Shown here one piece after another: positions 51,936-60,710 of a DNA stretch of 64,000 bases. Position 1 is the first letter of the stretch, and the number at the start of each line of letters is the position of its first letter. The DNA is taken from the NCBI RefSeq assembly GCF_011046735.1, contig NZ_CP049258.1, positions 4,296,001 through 4,360,000 of the forward strand. The letters run 5' to 3'. Position numbers and translations under genes: made by a program. Source of the DNA: Nordella sp. HKS 07 (lineage in GTDB: Bacteria > Pseudomonadota > Alphaproteobacteria > Rhizobiales > Aestuariivirgaceae). The notes beneath the pieces were generated by a model that searched no databases, was not told where the DNA came from, and saw nothing but the letters and a program-made list of their open reading frames with translations.

Positions 51936-53564
51936 ATGGCCTATCTGGAACATGCAGAGCGTCTATGGGGCAGCATAGTTGGCCTGGGCGCGCGCCGTAT
52001 CATGGCGCTTGCCGTTATCGGCCTCAGCGTCCTCGCCGTTGTCGGGCTCGCTGCGTATTTTCTCAGCCGGCCAAGCAATGAAATCCTCTATACCGGGCTC
52101 GACGCTCAGGATGTCACCCGTGTCGGCGCCGCGCTGACCGAAGCGGGCATTCCCTTCGACGTGAATGCGGAGGGCACCGCCATCATGGTGCGTTACGGTC
52201 AGACCGCGAAGGCCCGCATGCTGCTCGCCGAGAAGGGCCTGCCGCGCAGCGAAACCGCCGGCTACGAGCTCTTCGACAATATGGGCTCGCTGGGCCTCAC
52301 CTCCTTCATGCAACAGGTGACCCGGGTGCGCGTGCTCGAGGGCGAGATCGCCCGTACCATTCAGTCCATGAAGGGCATCAAGGCGGCTCGCGTTCATATT
52401 GTCATGCCCGATGGAGGCTCCTTCCGCCGGACCCAGCAGCAGCCGACCGCCTCGGTAGTGATCCGCACCGATACGAGCGACGAATTCGGCTCCGCCCAGG
52501 CGATCCGTCACATGGTCGCCGCCGCCGTTCCGGGCCTGGCCGTCGATCAGGTAACGGTCCTGAATACCAGTGGCGTGCTCCTCGCCTCGGGCGGCGACCT
52601 GGCTGATGCCGCCCCGGGCAAGCTTGCCGGCCTCGAAAGGACGGTCGGGCAGGAGGTCCAGGACAATATCGCGAAAACCCTGGTGCCCTATCTGGGTCTC
52701 GAGAATTTCCAGGTCAGCGTCGCCGCGCGGCTGAACACCGACAAGAAGCAGACCAATGAAACCATCTTCGATCCCGAGTCACGCGCCGAGCGGTCGGTCC
52801 GGGTGGTCAAGGAAAGCGGGACGACCCAGAATACCAGCGGCAAGTCGTCCGTCAGCGTGACGCAGAATCTGCCGGAGGGCCAGCAGGAAGCGCCGAGCGC
52901 GGACAACTCGACGCAGGAATCCGAAAGACGCGAAGAGCTCACCAATTTCGAAATCAACTCGAAGACGATTTCGACGGTGAGCGACGGTTACCGCATCGAA
53001 AATCTCTCCGTCGCCGTGGTGGTGAACCGCGATCGCATCGTCGAGCTCCTCGGCAAGGACGCTAAGCCGGAGGATATGCAGGCGCAGACCCGCGAGATCG
53101 AACAGCTCGTCGCCTCGGCGGCCGGGCTCGACGAGGCGCGCGGCGACAAGGTGAAGATAACGGCCGTGCAGTTTTTCCAGAATGGCGCCGCGACGGAGCC
53201 GGTGGCGGGCGACGGCATCGGCGACCAACTGCTGCGCCAGTCGGGCACGTTGATCAATGCCGTGACCGTGCTCGCCGTGGCCGCGCTGCTGATCTGGTTT
53301 GGTCTTAAGCCCGCTCTGCGTACGATCATGCAGCCTGAGGCGCTGCCGCAATCCATGCCTCCCGGCCTGTTGCCGGGCGCGTCCGCCGCCGCGCAGGACG
53401 GCGCGCTCGGAATAATGAGCGGGGACGAGCCCAATCTCATCGAGGACGTGACCAGCCGGATGCGGCGCACGCCACAGAAGCGGCTCGAGCAAATGGTGGA
53501 ATATGACGATGAACAGGCGGCCGCCATCCTGAAGCAATGGATATTGGAGGCGAAGCCCGCATGA
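51936..53564 (+). CDS. fliF: Flagellar MS-ring protein FliF
   Basis: The ATG at 51936 (GGGGA upstream) gives 542 residues. Two membrane helices (IMALAVIGLSVLAVVGLAAY near the N-terminus and LINAVTVLAVAALLIWFGLK near residue 455) flank the periplasmic ring domains, with YTGLDAQDVTRVGAALTEAG and LFDNMGSLGLTSFMQQV. The C-terminal tail that binds FliG ends MVEYDDEQAAAILKQWI. It anchors the whole basal body in the inner membrane. Confidence 0.96.
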   Translation: MAYLEHAERLWGSIVGLGARRIMALAVIGLSVLAVVGLAAYFLSRPSNEILYTGLDAQDVTRVGAALTEAGIPFDVNAEGTAIMVRYGQTAKARMLLAEKGLPRSETAGYELFDNMGSLGLTSFMQQVTRVRVLEGEIARTIQSMKGIKAARVHIVMPDGGSFRRTQQQPTASVVIRTDTSDEFGSAQAIRHMVAAAVPGLAVDQVTVLNTSGVLLASGGDLADAAPGKLAGLERTVGQEVQDNIAKTLVPYLGLENFQVSVAARLNTDKKQTNETIFDPESRAERSVRVVKESGTTQNTSGKSSVSVTQNLPEGQQEAPSADNSTQESERREELTNFEINSKTISTVSDGYRIENLSVAVVVNRDRIVELLGKDAKPEDMQAQTREIEQLVASAAGLDEARGDKVKITAVQFFQNGAATEPVAGDGIGDQLLRQSGTLINAVTVLAVAALLIWFGLKPALRTIMQPEALPQSMPPGLLPGASAAAQDGALGIMSGDEPNLIEDVTSRMRRTPQKRLEQMVEYDDEQAAAILKQWILEAKPA

Positions 53565-54157
53565 GGGTGATCCCGCTCGCCGCATATCTCGATCGAGCAA
53601 GCGCCGGGGCGGCAGACGTGCCGGCGCTGATCTCGGCCGTGCCGCAAGCGACCCGTGAGGAGGAAATCGCCGAGGCCCGTCGCGAAGGCGAGCGGCTGGG
53701 CCGCGAAGCGTCACGGCTTGCGCATGAGGAGGTGCTGCAGAATGAGCGGCAGGGCTTCGATACGCGCCTGGCTGAGGAGCGGCGGGTCTGGAGCGAGACT
53801 CAGGGCCAGGAGCTTGCCAAGGCGATCGACGAAGGCTTGGCGCGGGTTGAGGCGGCGATTGCCGATGTGACGGCGCGGCTCCTCGAGCCTCTGATCGTCG
53901 CCGAAGCGCGCCGGACCACCCTTGCCGAGTTGAAGGAAATGCTCAGCGAAATGCTGACGAAGCCCGAGGTCGCGACGATCCATGTCTCGGGGCCGGAAGA
54001 TATTCTGGCCGCTATGCGCGACAGTCTCGCCCACGGTGGAAAGAACATTGTCTACGTGACGAGCGCCGATCCGGATATTCGTGTCGAGTCCGCCAACACG
54101 GTCATCGAAACGCGCCTTGAGCCATGGGCCGCCCGTCTAAGAGAGGCAATGAGATGA
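53561..54157 (+). CDS. FliH-like flagellar export stator protein
   Basis: The ATG at 53561 overlaps the fliF stop; 198 residues. A long charged helix (about 30-95: REEEIAEARREGERLGREAS) is followed by a C-terminal alpha/beta domain (LLEPLIVAEARRTTLAELKE, ADPDIRVESANTVIETRLEP). This is the layout of FliH/SctL proteins, the peripheral stalk that holds FliI. Similarity is by architecture and position, so the name is tentative. It overlaps motB by 4 bases. Confidence 0.7.
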   Translation: MRVIPLAAYLDRASAGAADVPALISAVPQATREEEIAEARREGERLGREASRLAHEEVLQNERQGFDTRLAEERRVWSETQGQELAKAIDEGLARVEAAIADVTARLLEPLIVAEARRTTLAELKEMLSEMLTKPEVATIHVSGPEDILAAMRDSLAHGGKNIVYVTSADPDIRVESANTVIETRLEPWAARLREAMR

Positions 54158-55461
54158 ACCAGCAAGAGGCCGATCCGGCCAATCGGGAACTGGTGATCAT
54201 CCGCAGGCGCCCTCATGCGGAAGGTGAGGCGCATCATGGCGGCGTCTGGAAGATCGCCTATGCCGATTTCATGACGGCGATGATGGCCTTCTTCCTGGTG
54301 ATGTGGCTCATCAATGCGGCCAATGAAGAGACGCGCGCGCAGGTGGCGAGCTATTTCAATCCGGTCAAGTTGGTCGATTCGCGCACCAGCACCAAGGGGC
54401 TGCAGGATCTCGATGCCGGGGCCGACGGCATCATCACGCGCGAACCGGTGGTAAACCGCACCAAGACGGACCAAAGCGGCAAATCGGAGGCAGCTGAGAA
54501 GAAGATCACCGAGGAAATGCTTCTGCGCCAGCCCTTCGCCGCCCTCGAGCAGATTGCCGGTCCTGCCGACGAGAGCGGCAAGGCAGAGGAGAGAAAGGTT
54601 GGGGCGCTTCCGGAAGAAGCGGGCCGTCCCGGCAGGCTCGGCGGTAAGGCCTATCTCGATCCTTTCGATCCACAGACGTGGCAGCGTGTCGAGGCGAAGG
54701 GTGAGACTGTGGCCGAAAGGCCCGGTACGCCCGCGCTGCATGACCAGGCTAAGCTTGAAAGGCCGGCCGAAGATCCGCCAGGCAAGCAGGCGGAGAAGCC
54801 GGCCGAGGCGGAGATGGAGAAGCCGCCTCCGGCGCAGCCGGCGCCGGCGGCAAAATCCGACCCAAAGCCTTCGGAGGTGGCGATGCCGTCGGCATCACCG
54901 CATGAACCGAAGTCCGATCCGTCGACGGCGGCGCGCGACGACAAGGACGCCGTCAAACCGCGCGTCGCGAAACAGGAGGCGCATGCGCCGAATCCCGAGC
55001 AGGACGCCAAACTGATCGAGAAGGAGATCAAGAACGCCCTGGGTGTCAAATCGCCCGGTGCGTCGCCCAAGCTCGAAGTGCGCAGTACCGCCAATGGCGT
55101 TCTCATCAGTCTTACCGATGACGCGACATTCGGCATGTTTGCCATTGCTTCGGCTGAACCGCAGGCGGTCCTGGTGAGCTACCTGGAGAAGATCGGCAAG
55201 ATCCTGAATGAGCGTCCCGGCAAGATCATCATCCGCGGACACACCGATGGACGGCCGTTCCGGTCCGACGTCTACGACAACTGGCGATTGTCCACAGCCC
55301 GGGCGCATATGGCTTATTACATGCTGGTTCGCGGCGGGATCGATGAGAAGAGGGTGGAGCGTATCGAGGGTTATGCCGATCGCGAGCTGAAGATTGCGAA
55401 CGATCCGGAAGCGGCGGAGAACCGCCGCATAGAGATCCTGCTGGAAGAGGGAGAGTCGTGA
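54154..55461 (+). CDS. motB: Flagellar motor stator protein MotB
   Basis: The ATG at 54154 gives 435 residues. A single membrane helix carries the proton-binding Asp (VWKIAYADFMTAMMAFFLVM, Asp38). A long linker (about 110-300) rich in Pro, Lys, Glu and Ala precedes an OmpA-like peptidoglycan-binding domain (about 315-430: IIIRGHTDGRPFRSDVYDNW, RLSTARAHMAYY). The long linker is typical of rhizobial MotB, which works with MotC. It overlaps motC by 4 bases. Confidence 0.95.
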   Translation: MNQQEADPANRELVIIRRRPHAEGEAHHGGVWKIAYADFMTAMMAFFLVMWLINAANEETRAQVASYFNPVKLVDSRTSTKGLQDLDAGADGIITREPVVNRTKTDQSGKSEAAEKKITEEMLLRQPFAALEQIAGPADESGKAEERKVGALPEEAGRPGRLGGKAYLDPFDPQTWQRVEAKGETVAERPGTPALHDQAKLERPAEDPPGKQAEKPAEAEMEKPPPAQPAPAAKSDPKPSEVAMPSASPHEPKSDPSTAARDDKDAVKPRVAKQEAHAPNPEQDAKLIEKEIKNALGVKSPGASPKLEVRSTANGVLISLTDDATFGMFAIASAEPQAVLVSYLEKIGKILNERPGKIIIRGHTDGRPFRSDVYDNWRLSTARAHMAYYMLVRGGIDEKRVERIEGYADRELKIANDPEAAENRRIEILLEEGES

Positions 55462-56642
55462 AGGTCGCGCTCCCGCTTGCCGTCGCCTTGCTTGCAGGCC
55501 TCTGGTTGGCGCCGGCCGCACGTGGCGAGTCTTTACCCCAGCCCTACGAGATGGTGCGCTCGCTACAGTTTCTCCAGGAGAATATCACGCTCGGCAGCCG
55601 CGCCGCGCAGGAGGCGCAGCAGAAGTATCTCGTGCAGATGACCGAACGCTTTCAATCGGCCGACATGCCGGTCTGGCGGGACCGGAAGAACTTCGCCGCG
55701 GCGATCATCCATGCGTTGAGTGGGGGTGATCCAGTCGTCCTGCGCGGTTTGATCAGCCAAAAGGCGATCGCCGGCGACGATCTGCCTTTGGCAGAAGGAA
55801 CGCTTGCCTATGCGGAGGGGCGGTCCAAGGACGCCGCAGAGCTGCTCCTGTCCATCGATGTCCGCTCGCTGGAGCCGGCATTGGGCGGCTATGTAGCCCT
55901 CACCCAGTCGGCGCTGGTCGCCGATGTCGATCCCAAGCGGGCCGGGCAGCTGCTCGATATCGCGCGCCTTCTGATGCCGGGCACGCTTGTCGAGGAAGCC
56001 TCGTTGCGGCGCGAAGTCACCGCGATCGTCCAGGACGGCGACATCGAGAAATTCGAGCGCCTGGCGCGTCAACAGCTCACGCGATTCCGCCAGTCGCTCT
56101 ACGCCACTGCCTTTCGCGGGCAGTTTACCGATGCCTTGATCAAGCTCGATTACAACGCCAAGTCGGGCCGGCTGCAGGTCATAGCGGAAATATTGGATGC
56201 GCTTCCGATCTCTGATCGGCGCGAGATCTATCTCCTCATAGCGCAACGCGCTGTGACGGCGGGCAACACCGAGATGGCACGATTTGCCGCCGATCGAGCG
56301 GCGGAACTCGCCGCCGGCGCCGCCGCGGATGACGCTCGTGCCGAGCTCTATGCCGCCGCGGCCCTCGTCGTGACTGAGGATTTCGACGCCGCGCTGGAGA
56401 AGCTCAAGGCAATCGACAAGTCGAAGCTCACGGCTGAGGATTCGCAGCTGCTCCAAAGCGCCCTCTCCGTCGCTACCCGCCTGCGGGAATGGCCGCATCC
56501 GGCGTCTTTCCCGGAGGCTCAGCGCGAGGACCGCGAGGCGCGCGAGCTCGATAGCGAGACGCAGCACATCGCGGAACTGACCAAGCGGGTGCGAGAGGCC
56601 ATCGCGCGCACGGATGAGTTCTTGAAAAGGCAAACGCAATGA
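55458..56642 (+). CDS. motC: Chemotaxis/motility protein MotC
   Basis: This 394-residue protein starts at a GTG overlapping the motB stop. The signal peptide is MKVALPLAVALLAGLWLAPA, then ARGE. The mature protein is helical (TPR-like) with PYEMVRSLQFLQENITLGSR and LYATAFRGQFTDALIKLDYN. MotC is a periplasmic protein that binds MotB and is needed for rotation in rhizobia. Its partner MotE is encoded at 48115. Confidence 0.94.
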   Translation: MKVALPLAVALLAGLWLAPAARGESLPQPYEMVRSLQFLQENITLGSRAAQEAQQKYLVQMTERFQSADMPVWRDRKNFAAAIIHALSGGDPVVLRGLISQKAIAGDDLPLAEGTLAYAEGRSKDAAELLLSIDVRSLEPALGGYVALTQSALVADVDPKRAGQLLDIARLLMPGTLVEEASLRREVTAIVQDGDIEKFERLARQQLTRFRQSLYATAFRGQFTDALIKLDYNAKSGRLQVIAEILDALPISDRREIYLLIAQRAVTAGNTEMARFAADRAAELAAGAAADDARAELYAAAALVVTEDFDAALEKLKAIDKSKLTAEDSQLLQSALSVATRLREWPHPASFPEAQREDREARELDSETQHIAELTKRVREAIARTDEFLKRQTQ

Positions 56643-57913
56643 TGAAAGCGGCAGCCGAGCAGCCGGCGCAGATACAGGGGATGCCGGGGCAAACCGGCGC
56701 CAGGCAGGCTCCCCGTGCCCGCACCGGAACGGACCAGCTGATGGCGGATTTCGACGAACTGCTGGCTAAGCAGTCGATGATTTCCGACATGCCGCCGGAG
56801 AACAGGGAGCAGGCATCTTCCGACGGCCCGCCTGCGCAGCAGGCGCTCGCCTCTCCGGAAGTCTTGTTCCTTGCCCTTACCGGTGGACGGGAGTTTCCGG
56901 CGAAGCAGGGAGTACCCGAGCAGCCTGGGGTATCGGACAGCGGCGGTGACGTTTCAGCTACCGCATCAGACGACAGCGCGACACAGGGGGTAACGACAAT
57001 GCCGGAGCCGATTCCGGTGCTGGCGCAATCGCAAGTGCTTGATCCGCCGGCGCGTATTGCGGTGAATGAAGGACGCCAGCCGGCAATCGACAAGCCTGCC
57101 GTCGGGCCGAGTGCGCCAGTACCGGCACACATCGAACTTGCAGATACCGAGGCGGTGGCCGATCTGACGCCGGAGCTTCCGGCATCGGAGAATGACCGGG
57201 CACCTGCGCGGGACGGCGTCGCGCTATCGGTGGAGAGGAAGTCACAGGCGATCGGCGAGGCCACGTCATCGAAGGACATGGGGGCGAGTCCGGCATGCGC
57301 GCCTGTCACGTTGATCCGGGTCGCCGGCCAGGAGACCCATTTCGCCCCGACGCCTGTTTTCCTGTTTGACGATATCAAGACAGGTGCTTCGAGCATGCAT
57401 CCGACCTCCGGTCCTGACGAACCGAGCGGGGCGCAGCCGCAATCGCCGGTCGCGCTCAAGGCGCCGAGCGGTCCCCTCAAGACACTGACGGTCCAACTCG
57501 GCTCGCATGAGCTCGGCCTGATCAATGCCACCATGGCGCTCAAGGACAAGGCGCTCGATCTGCGGGTCGGGGCAATGCGCGATGAGGCGGTCACGAGCCT
57601 GCGGGAAAATGCCGGTCGGCTTACCGAAACGCTGCAGTCTTTGGGCTTCTCCGTGGATGGGGTGACCGTGCAGAAGATGCATCAGGTTGATGCCGGCGCC
57701 CAGACAGGCAGCGGCCAGCAGATGCAGCACGGCGCCGCCGGGCAGGATGGGCAAGGCCAGCAACGAGACCCGAATGCCTCGGGCTTCGGCGCCGAAGGAT
57801 CCTCGAGGCAATCCCGGCATATTCCCGATGACGACCATCGCGCGGAGCAGGACGGCAATGATCAAGCCAAGAGCATGGGCGGTATTCGCAATAGCCATGA
57901 CGTCTTCCTGTGA
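56639..57913 (+). CDS. fliK: Flagellar hook-length control protein FliK (MotD)
   Basis: This 424-residue protein is largely disordered and Pro/Ala/Ser-rich up to about residue 270. The C-terminal FliK core is SGPLKTLTVQLGSHELGLIN, ATMALKDKALDLRVGAMRDE and LTETLQSLGFSVDGVTV. It is a secreted ruler that triggers the FlhB specificity switch; in Sinorhizobium the same position was first named motD. The last 75 residues are Gln/Asp-rich. It overlaps the next gene by 56 bases. Confidence 0.92.
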   Translation: MMKAAAEQPAQIQGMPGQTGARQAPRARTGTDQLMADFDELLAKQSMISDMPPENREQASSDGPPAQQALASPEVLFLALTGGREFPAKQGVPEQPGVSDSGGDVSATASDDSATQGVTTMPEPIPVLAQSQVLDPPARIAVNEGRQPAIDKPAVGPSAPVPAHIELADTEAVADLTPELPASENDRAPARDGVALSVERKSQAIGEATSSKDMGASPACAPVTLIRVAGQETHFAPTPVFLFDDIKTGASSMHPTSGPDEPSGAQPQSPVALKAPSGPLKTLTVQLGSHELGLINATMALKDKALDLRVGAMRDEAVTSLRENAGRLTETLQSLGFSVDGVTVQKMHQVDAGAQTGSGQQMQHGAAGQDGQGQQRDPNASGFGAEGSSRQSRHIPDDDHRAEQDGNDQAKSMGGIRNSHDVFL

Positions 57914-58424
57914 GGTCGCGCTTGCGGCATCACCGCTCACGGTCTGCGAAAGAGAGATGCTTCGCGCCTCCGAGCAGCATCAGGTCCCGCTCGGCGTTCT
58001 CTATGCGGTGGGCCTGACCGAGACCGGTCGCAAGGGATCGCTGCAACCATTCGTGCTCAATGTCGAGGGCAGGGCGCTTTACTCGGCGAGCGCGGCTGAG
58101 GCGATTCGAAAATTCCAGACGGCGCGCGCCGCGGGCGCCAAGCTCATCGATCTCGGCTGCATGCAGATCAATCACTATTATCATGGCCGGGAATTCCGCA
58201 GCCTCGCAGACATGCTGGCGCCGCGTGAGAATGTCGAATATGCGGCCCGTTTTCTGAAGGAATTGCGCCAGCGCGAAGGCAGCTGGACGCTGGCCGTGGC
58301 GCGCTACCATGCCGGTCCCAACAACGACCCGGCGCAGAAGCGCTATGTGTGCCGCGTGATCGCCAACATGGTGGCGACCGGCTTCGGCGTGTGGACGCAG
58401 AACGCGCGCAAATTCTGCCGCTGA
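57858..58424 (+). CDS. Exported lytic transglycosylase of the flagellar operon
   Basis: The ATG at 57858 lies inside the end of fliK with AGGA upstream and gives 188 residues. It has a signal peptide (MIKPRAWAVFAIAMTSSCEV, then ALAAS) and an SLT domain with the catalytic Glu in GVLYAVGLTETGRKG, the DLGCMQINHYYHG motif and WTLAVARYHAGPNN. It would open peptidoglycan for rod growth, the job done by FlgJ in enterobacteria (inference from place). Four Cys residues may form disulfides. Confidence 0.88.
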   Translation: MIKPRAWAVFAIAMTSSCEVALAASPLTVCEREMLRASEQHQVPLGVLYAVGLTETGRKGSLQPFVLNVEGRALYSASAAEAIRKFQTARAAGAKLIDLGCMQINHYYHGREFRSLADMLAPRENVEYAARFLKELRQREGSWTLAVARYHAGPNNDPAQKRYVCRVIANMVATGFGVWTQNARKFCR

Positions 58425-58434
58425 GCACGCATGG

Positions 58435-58449
58435 TTAATAAACCATTAA
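58435..58449. promoter_or_regulatory. CtrA box (TTAA-N7-TTAA) upstream of rem
   Basis: GGTTAATAAACCATTAAG contains TTAA (58435-58438), 7 bases, then TTAA (58446-58449), an exact match to the CtrA consensus. It also forms the inverted repeat ATGGTT-AATA-AACCAT (58431-58446). It lies about 100 bases before the rem start. CtrA controls flagellar genes in many alphaproteobacteria. Confidence 0.7.
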
Positions 58450-58547
58450 GTCACCGATCCGGAATCCCTCAGTATTTTCACGTATTTGACCCCTGGACTC
58501 GCGATCAACTACGAAAAGATGGTTAACGATTCGGAAGGGCTGGGCGC

Positions 58548-59336
58548 GTGATTATTATTGTCGATGAACGTCAGATGGTCACGCAGGCCTATGAATCGAG
58601 TTTCGGCCGGGAGGGGATCGCCTCGATGGGCTTTGGACCAGCCGACTTCAACCACTGGGTGGGGAGTGCCGCCGCTCCCGACCTTGAAGCGGTGGAGGCG
58701 TTCATCCTCGGCGATTGCGCTGAACTCGAGGACTATCCGCGGCAGATCCGCAACCGGTCGCGCGCGCCGGTTATCGCCCTCAACGAGAATCCCGGCCTCG
58801 AGCACACGCTCAAGATTTTCGCCGCTGGCGCCGACGATGTCGTCCGCAAGCCCGTGCATGTGCGCGAGATCATGGCGCGCATCGAAGCCATTCGCCGTCG
58901 CCGCGAGGACGCGGCCGGCTATACCGACGTCGGCGATATCCGCGTCTTCTCGAATGGCTGCGATCCGATCGTGAAGGGTGAAGTGCTGCTCCTGCCACGC
59001 CGCGAGCGCCGCATCCTCGAATATCTCGTCAGCCGCCACGGCCGCCTTGTCAGCAAGGCTCAGATCTTCAGCTCGATCTATGGAATCTTCGACGAGGACG
59101 TCCAGGAGAACGTGATCGAAAGCCATATCAGCAAGCTGCGCAAGAAGCTGCGCAATCGCCTTGGGTTCGATCCCATCGAATCGAAGCGCTATCTGGGCTA
59201 TCGGCTGATCGCCGATCCGGTAACCGACTCCTTGTCGGCCGAGCACCTCGATGACGATGAGCCGGCAGCGGTCGTCGCCTATGAAGGGGCCTCCGTCGTT
59301 GCGCGGGCCGCACTTGCGGACGAGATGGCCTGCTGA
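58548..59336 (+). CDS. rem: Rem, orphan response-regulator-like activator of motility genes
   Basis: The GTG at 58548 gives 262 residues. A receiver-like domain ([40 protein letters not shown]) lacks a clear phospho-acceptor pocket. An OmpR-type winged helix follows ([40 protein letters not shown]). This matches Sinorhizobium Rem, the class IB regulator acting between VisNR and late flagellar and chemotaxis genes. The last 40 residues are an acidic extension. It sits before flgE, as in rhizobia. Confidence 0.94.
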   Translation: MIIIVDERQMVTQAYESSFGREGIASMGFGPADFNHWVGSAAAPDLEAVEAFILGDCAELEDYPRQIRNRSRAPVIALNENPGLEHTLKIFAAGADDVVRKPVHVREIMARIEAIRRRREDAAGYTDVGDIRVFSNGCDPIVKGEVLLLPRRERRILEYLVSRHGRLVSKAQIFSSIYGIFDEDVQENVIESHISKLRKKLRNRLGFDPIESKRYLGYRLIADPVTDSLSAEHLDDDEPAAVVAYEGASVVARAALADEMAC

Positions 59337-59414
59337 GGGAGCGCAGCCAGCTTCACGCAAGTCTGATCGCGTCTACTGTCGGGAGATGAGATCAGTCAAT
59401 CGAGGGAGTTGGCC

Positions 59415-60671
59415 ATGAGCCTGTATGGTGTGATGCGGACCAGCACGTCCGGGATGACGGCGCAGGCCAATCGGTTGAGCGCCGTCGCCGACAACATCGC
59501 CAATTCGAACACCACGGGCTACAAGCGCTCATTCACCGAATTTTCATCGCTGATCATCGACGCAAATGCGAGCTCCTATACGCCCGGAAGCGTCTCGACG
59601 GTGGTGCGCACCGCGATCAGCCAGCAAGGCAATCTGCTGGGCACGACCTCCACGACCGACCTGGCCGTCAGGGGCAATGGCTTCTTCGTGGTGTCTGACA
59701 GTGACGGCACGCCGTATCTGACGCGTGCCGGCTCCTTCGTTCCCGACAGCGAGGGCAACTTGGTCAATGCCGCGGGCTTCAATCTGATGGGCTATCCGAT
59801 CATCAATGGCCAGGTCAATGTCGTCGCCAACGGTTATTCCGGCCTCGAGATCGTCAATGTGGACGACTTCGCCATGCGGTCCAATCCGACCACCCAGGGA
59901 GAGTTCCGCGTGAAGCTGCCGGATGGTGCTACGGCTGTCGCTCCGCCCAATCTGCCGTCCGCCAATCAGGCCTCCGCCACCTACACTGCCAAGACGTCGC
60001 TCGTGACCTATGACAATCTCGGCAATGAAGTCATCCTCGACGTCTATTTGACCAAGACGGGTAACGGAACCTGGCAAATGGCTGTCTTCGACAAGTCGGC
60101 CGCCGGCCCGAACGGCTTCCCCTATACGAGCGGTCCGTTGACCACCGCCAACCTCACCTTCAACACCACGACCGGCCAATTGACCGCGCCCAATCCGCCG
60201 TCGCTGTCAATTCCCGTTCCCAACGGCCAGACTATGACGCTCGACATTGGCGGGACCTCCCAGCTCGCTGGTGATTACACGGTCGTCGATGCCATCGTGA
60301 ACGGCAACGCGCCCGTCTCGATCGAGAAGGTGAACTTCGGCTCCGATGGCGTTGTCTATGCGACCTATGAGAACGGCAACAAGGTGCCGGTTTTCAAGAT
60401 CCCGCTCGCCAATGTCACGAGCCCCGACAATCTCAACCAGCTCACCGGGAATGTCTTCTCGACGTCGCCGGATTCGGGCGATGTACAGATTGGCTTCCCG
60501 GGTGCCGACGGGCGCGGTTCAATCCTTTCCAACACGCTCGAACAGTCGACCGTCGACATGGCCACGGAGCTCACCACAATGATCGACGCCCAGCGCGGCT
60601 ATACCGCCAATTCCAAGGTTTTCCAGACCGGCGCCGAGCTGATGGATGTTCTGGTCAATCTCAAGCGCTGA
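59415..60671 (+). CDS. flgE: Flagellar hook protein FlgE
   Basis: The ATG at 59415 has GAGGGAG six bases upstream; a TTG at 59409 is not needed. 418 residues. The N-terminus SLYGVMRTSTSGMTAQANRL, then SAVADNIANSNTTGYKRSF, and the C-terminus EQSTVDMATELTTMIDAQRG, YTANSKVFQTGAELM are classic. It forms the hook, whose length is set by FliK. Confidence 0.97.
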   Translation: MSLYGVMRTSTSGMTAQANRLSAVADNIANSNTTGYKRSFTEFSSLIIDANASSYTPGSVSTVVRTAISQQGNLLGTTSTTDLAVRGNGFFVVSDSDGTPYLTRAGSFVPDSEGNLVNAAGFNLMGYPIINGQVNVVANGYSGLEIVNVDDFAMRSNPTTQGEFRVKLPDGATAVAPPNLPSANQASATYTAKTSLVTYDNLGNEVILDVYLTKTGNGTWQMAVFDKSAAGPNGFPYTSGPLTTANLTFNTTTGQLTAPNPPSLSIPVPNGQTMTLDIGGTSQLAGDYTVVDAIVNGNAPVSIEKVNFGSDGVVYATYENGNKVPVFKIPLANVTSPDNLNQLTGNVFSTSPDSGDVQIGFPGADGRGSILSNTLEQSTVDMATELTTMIDAQRGYTANSKVFQTGAELMDVLVNLKR

Positions 60672-60710
60672 TAAGGCGAAGTATCGATAGGAGCGGAGGA
60701 GCCGGCAAAT

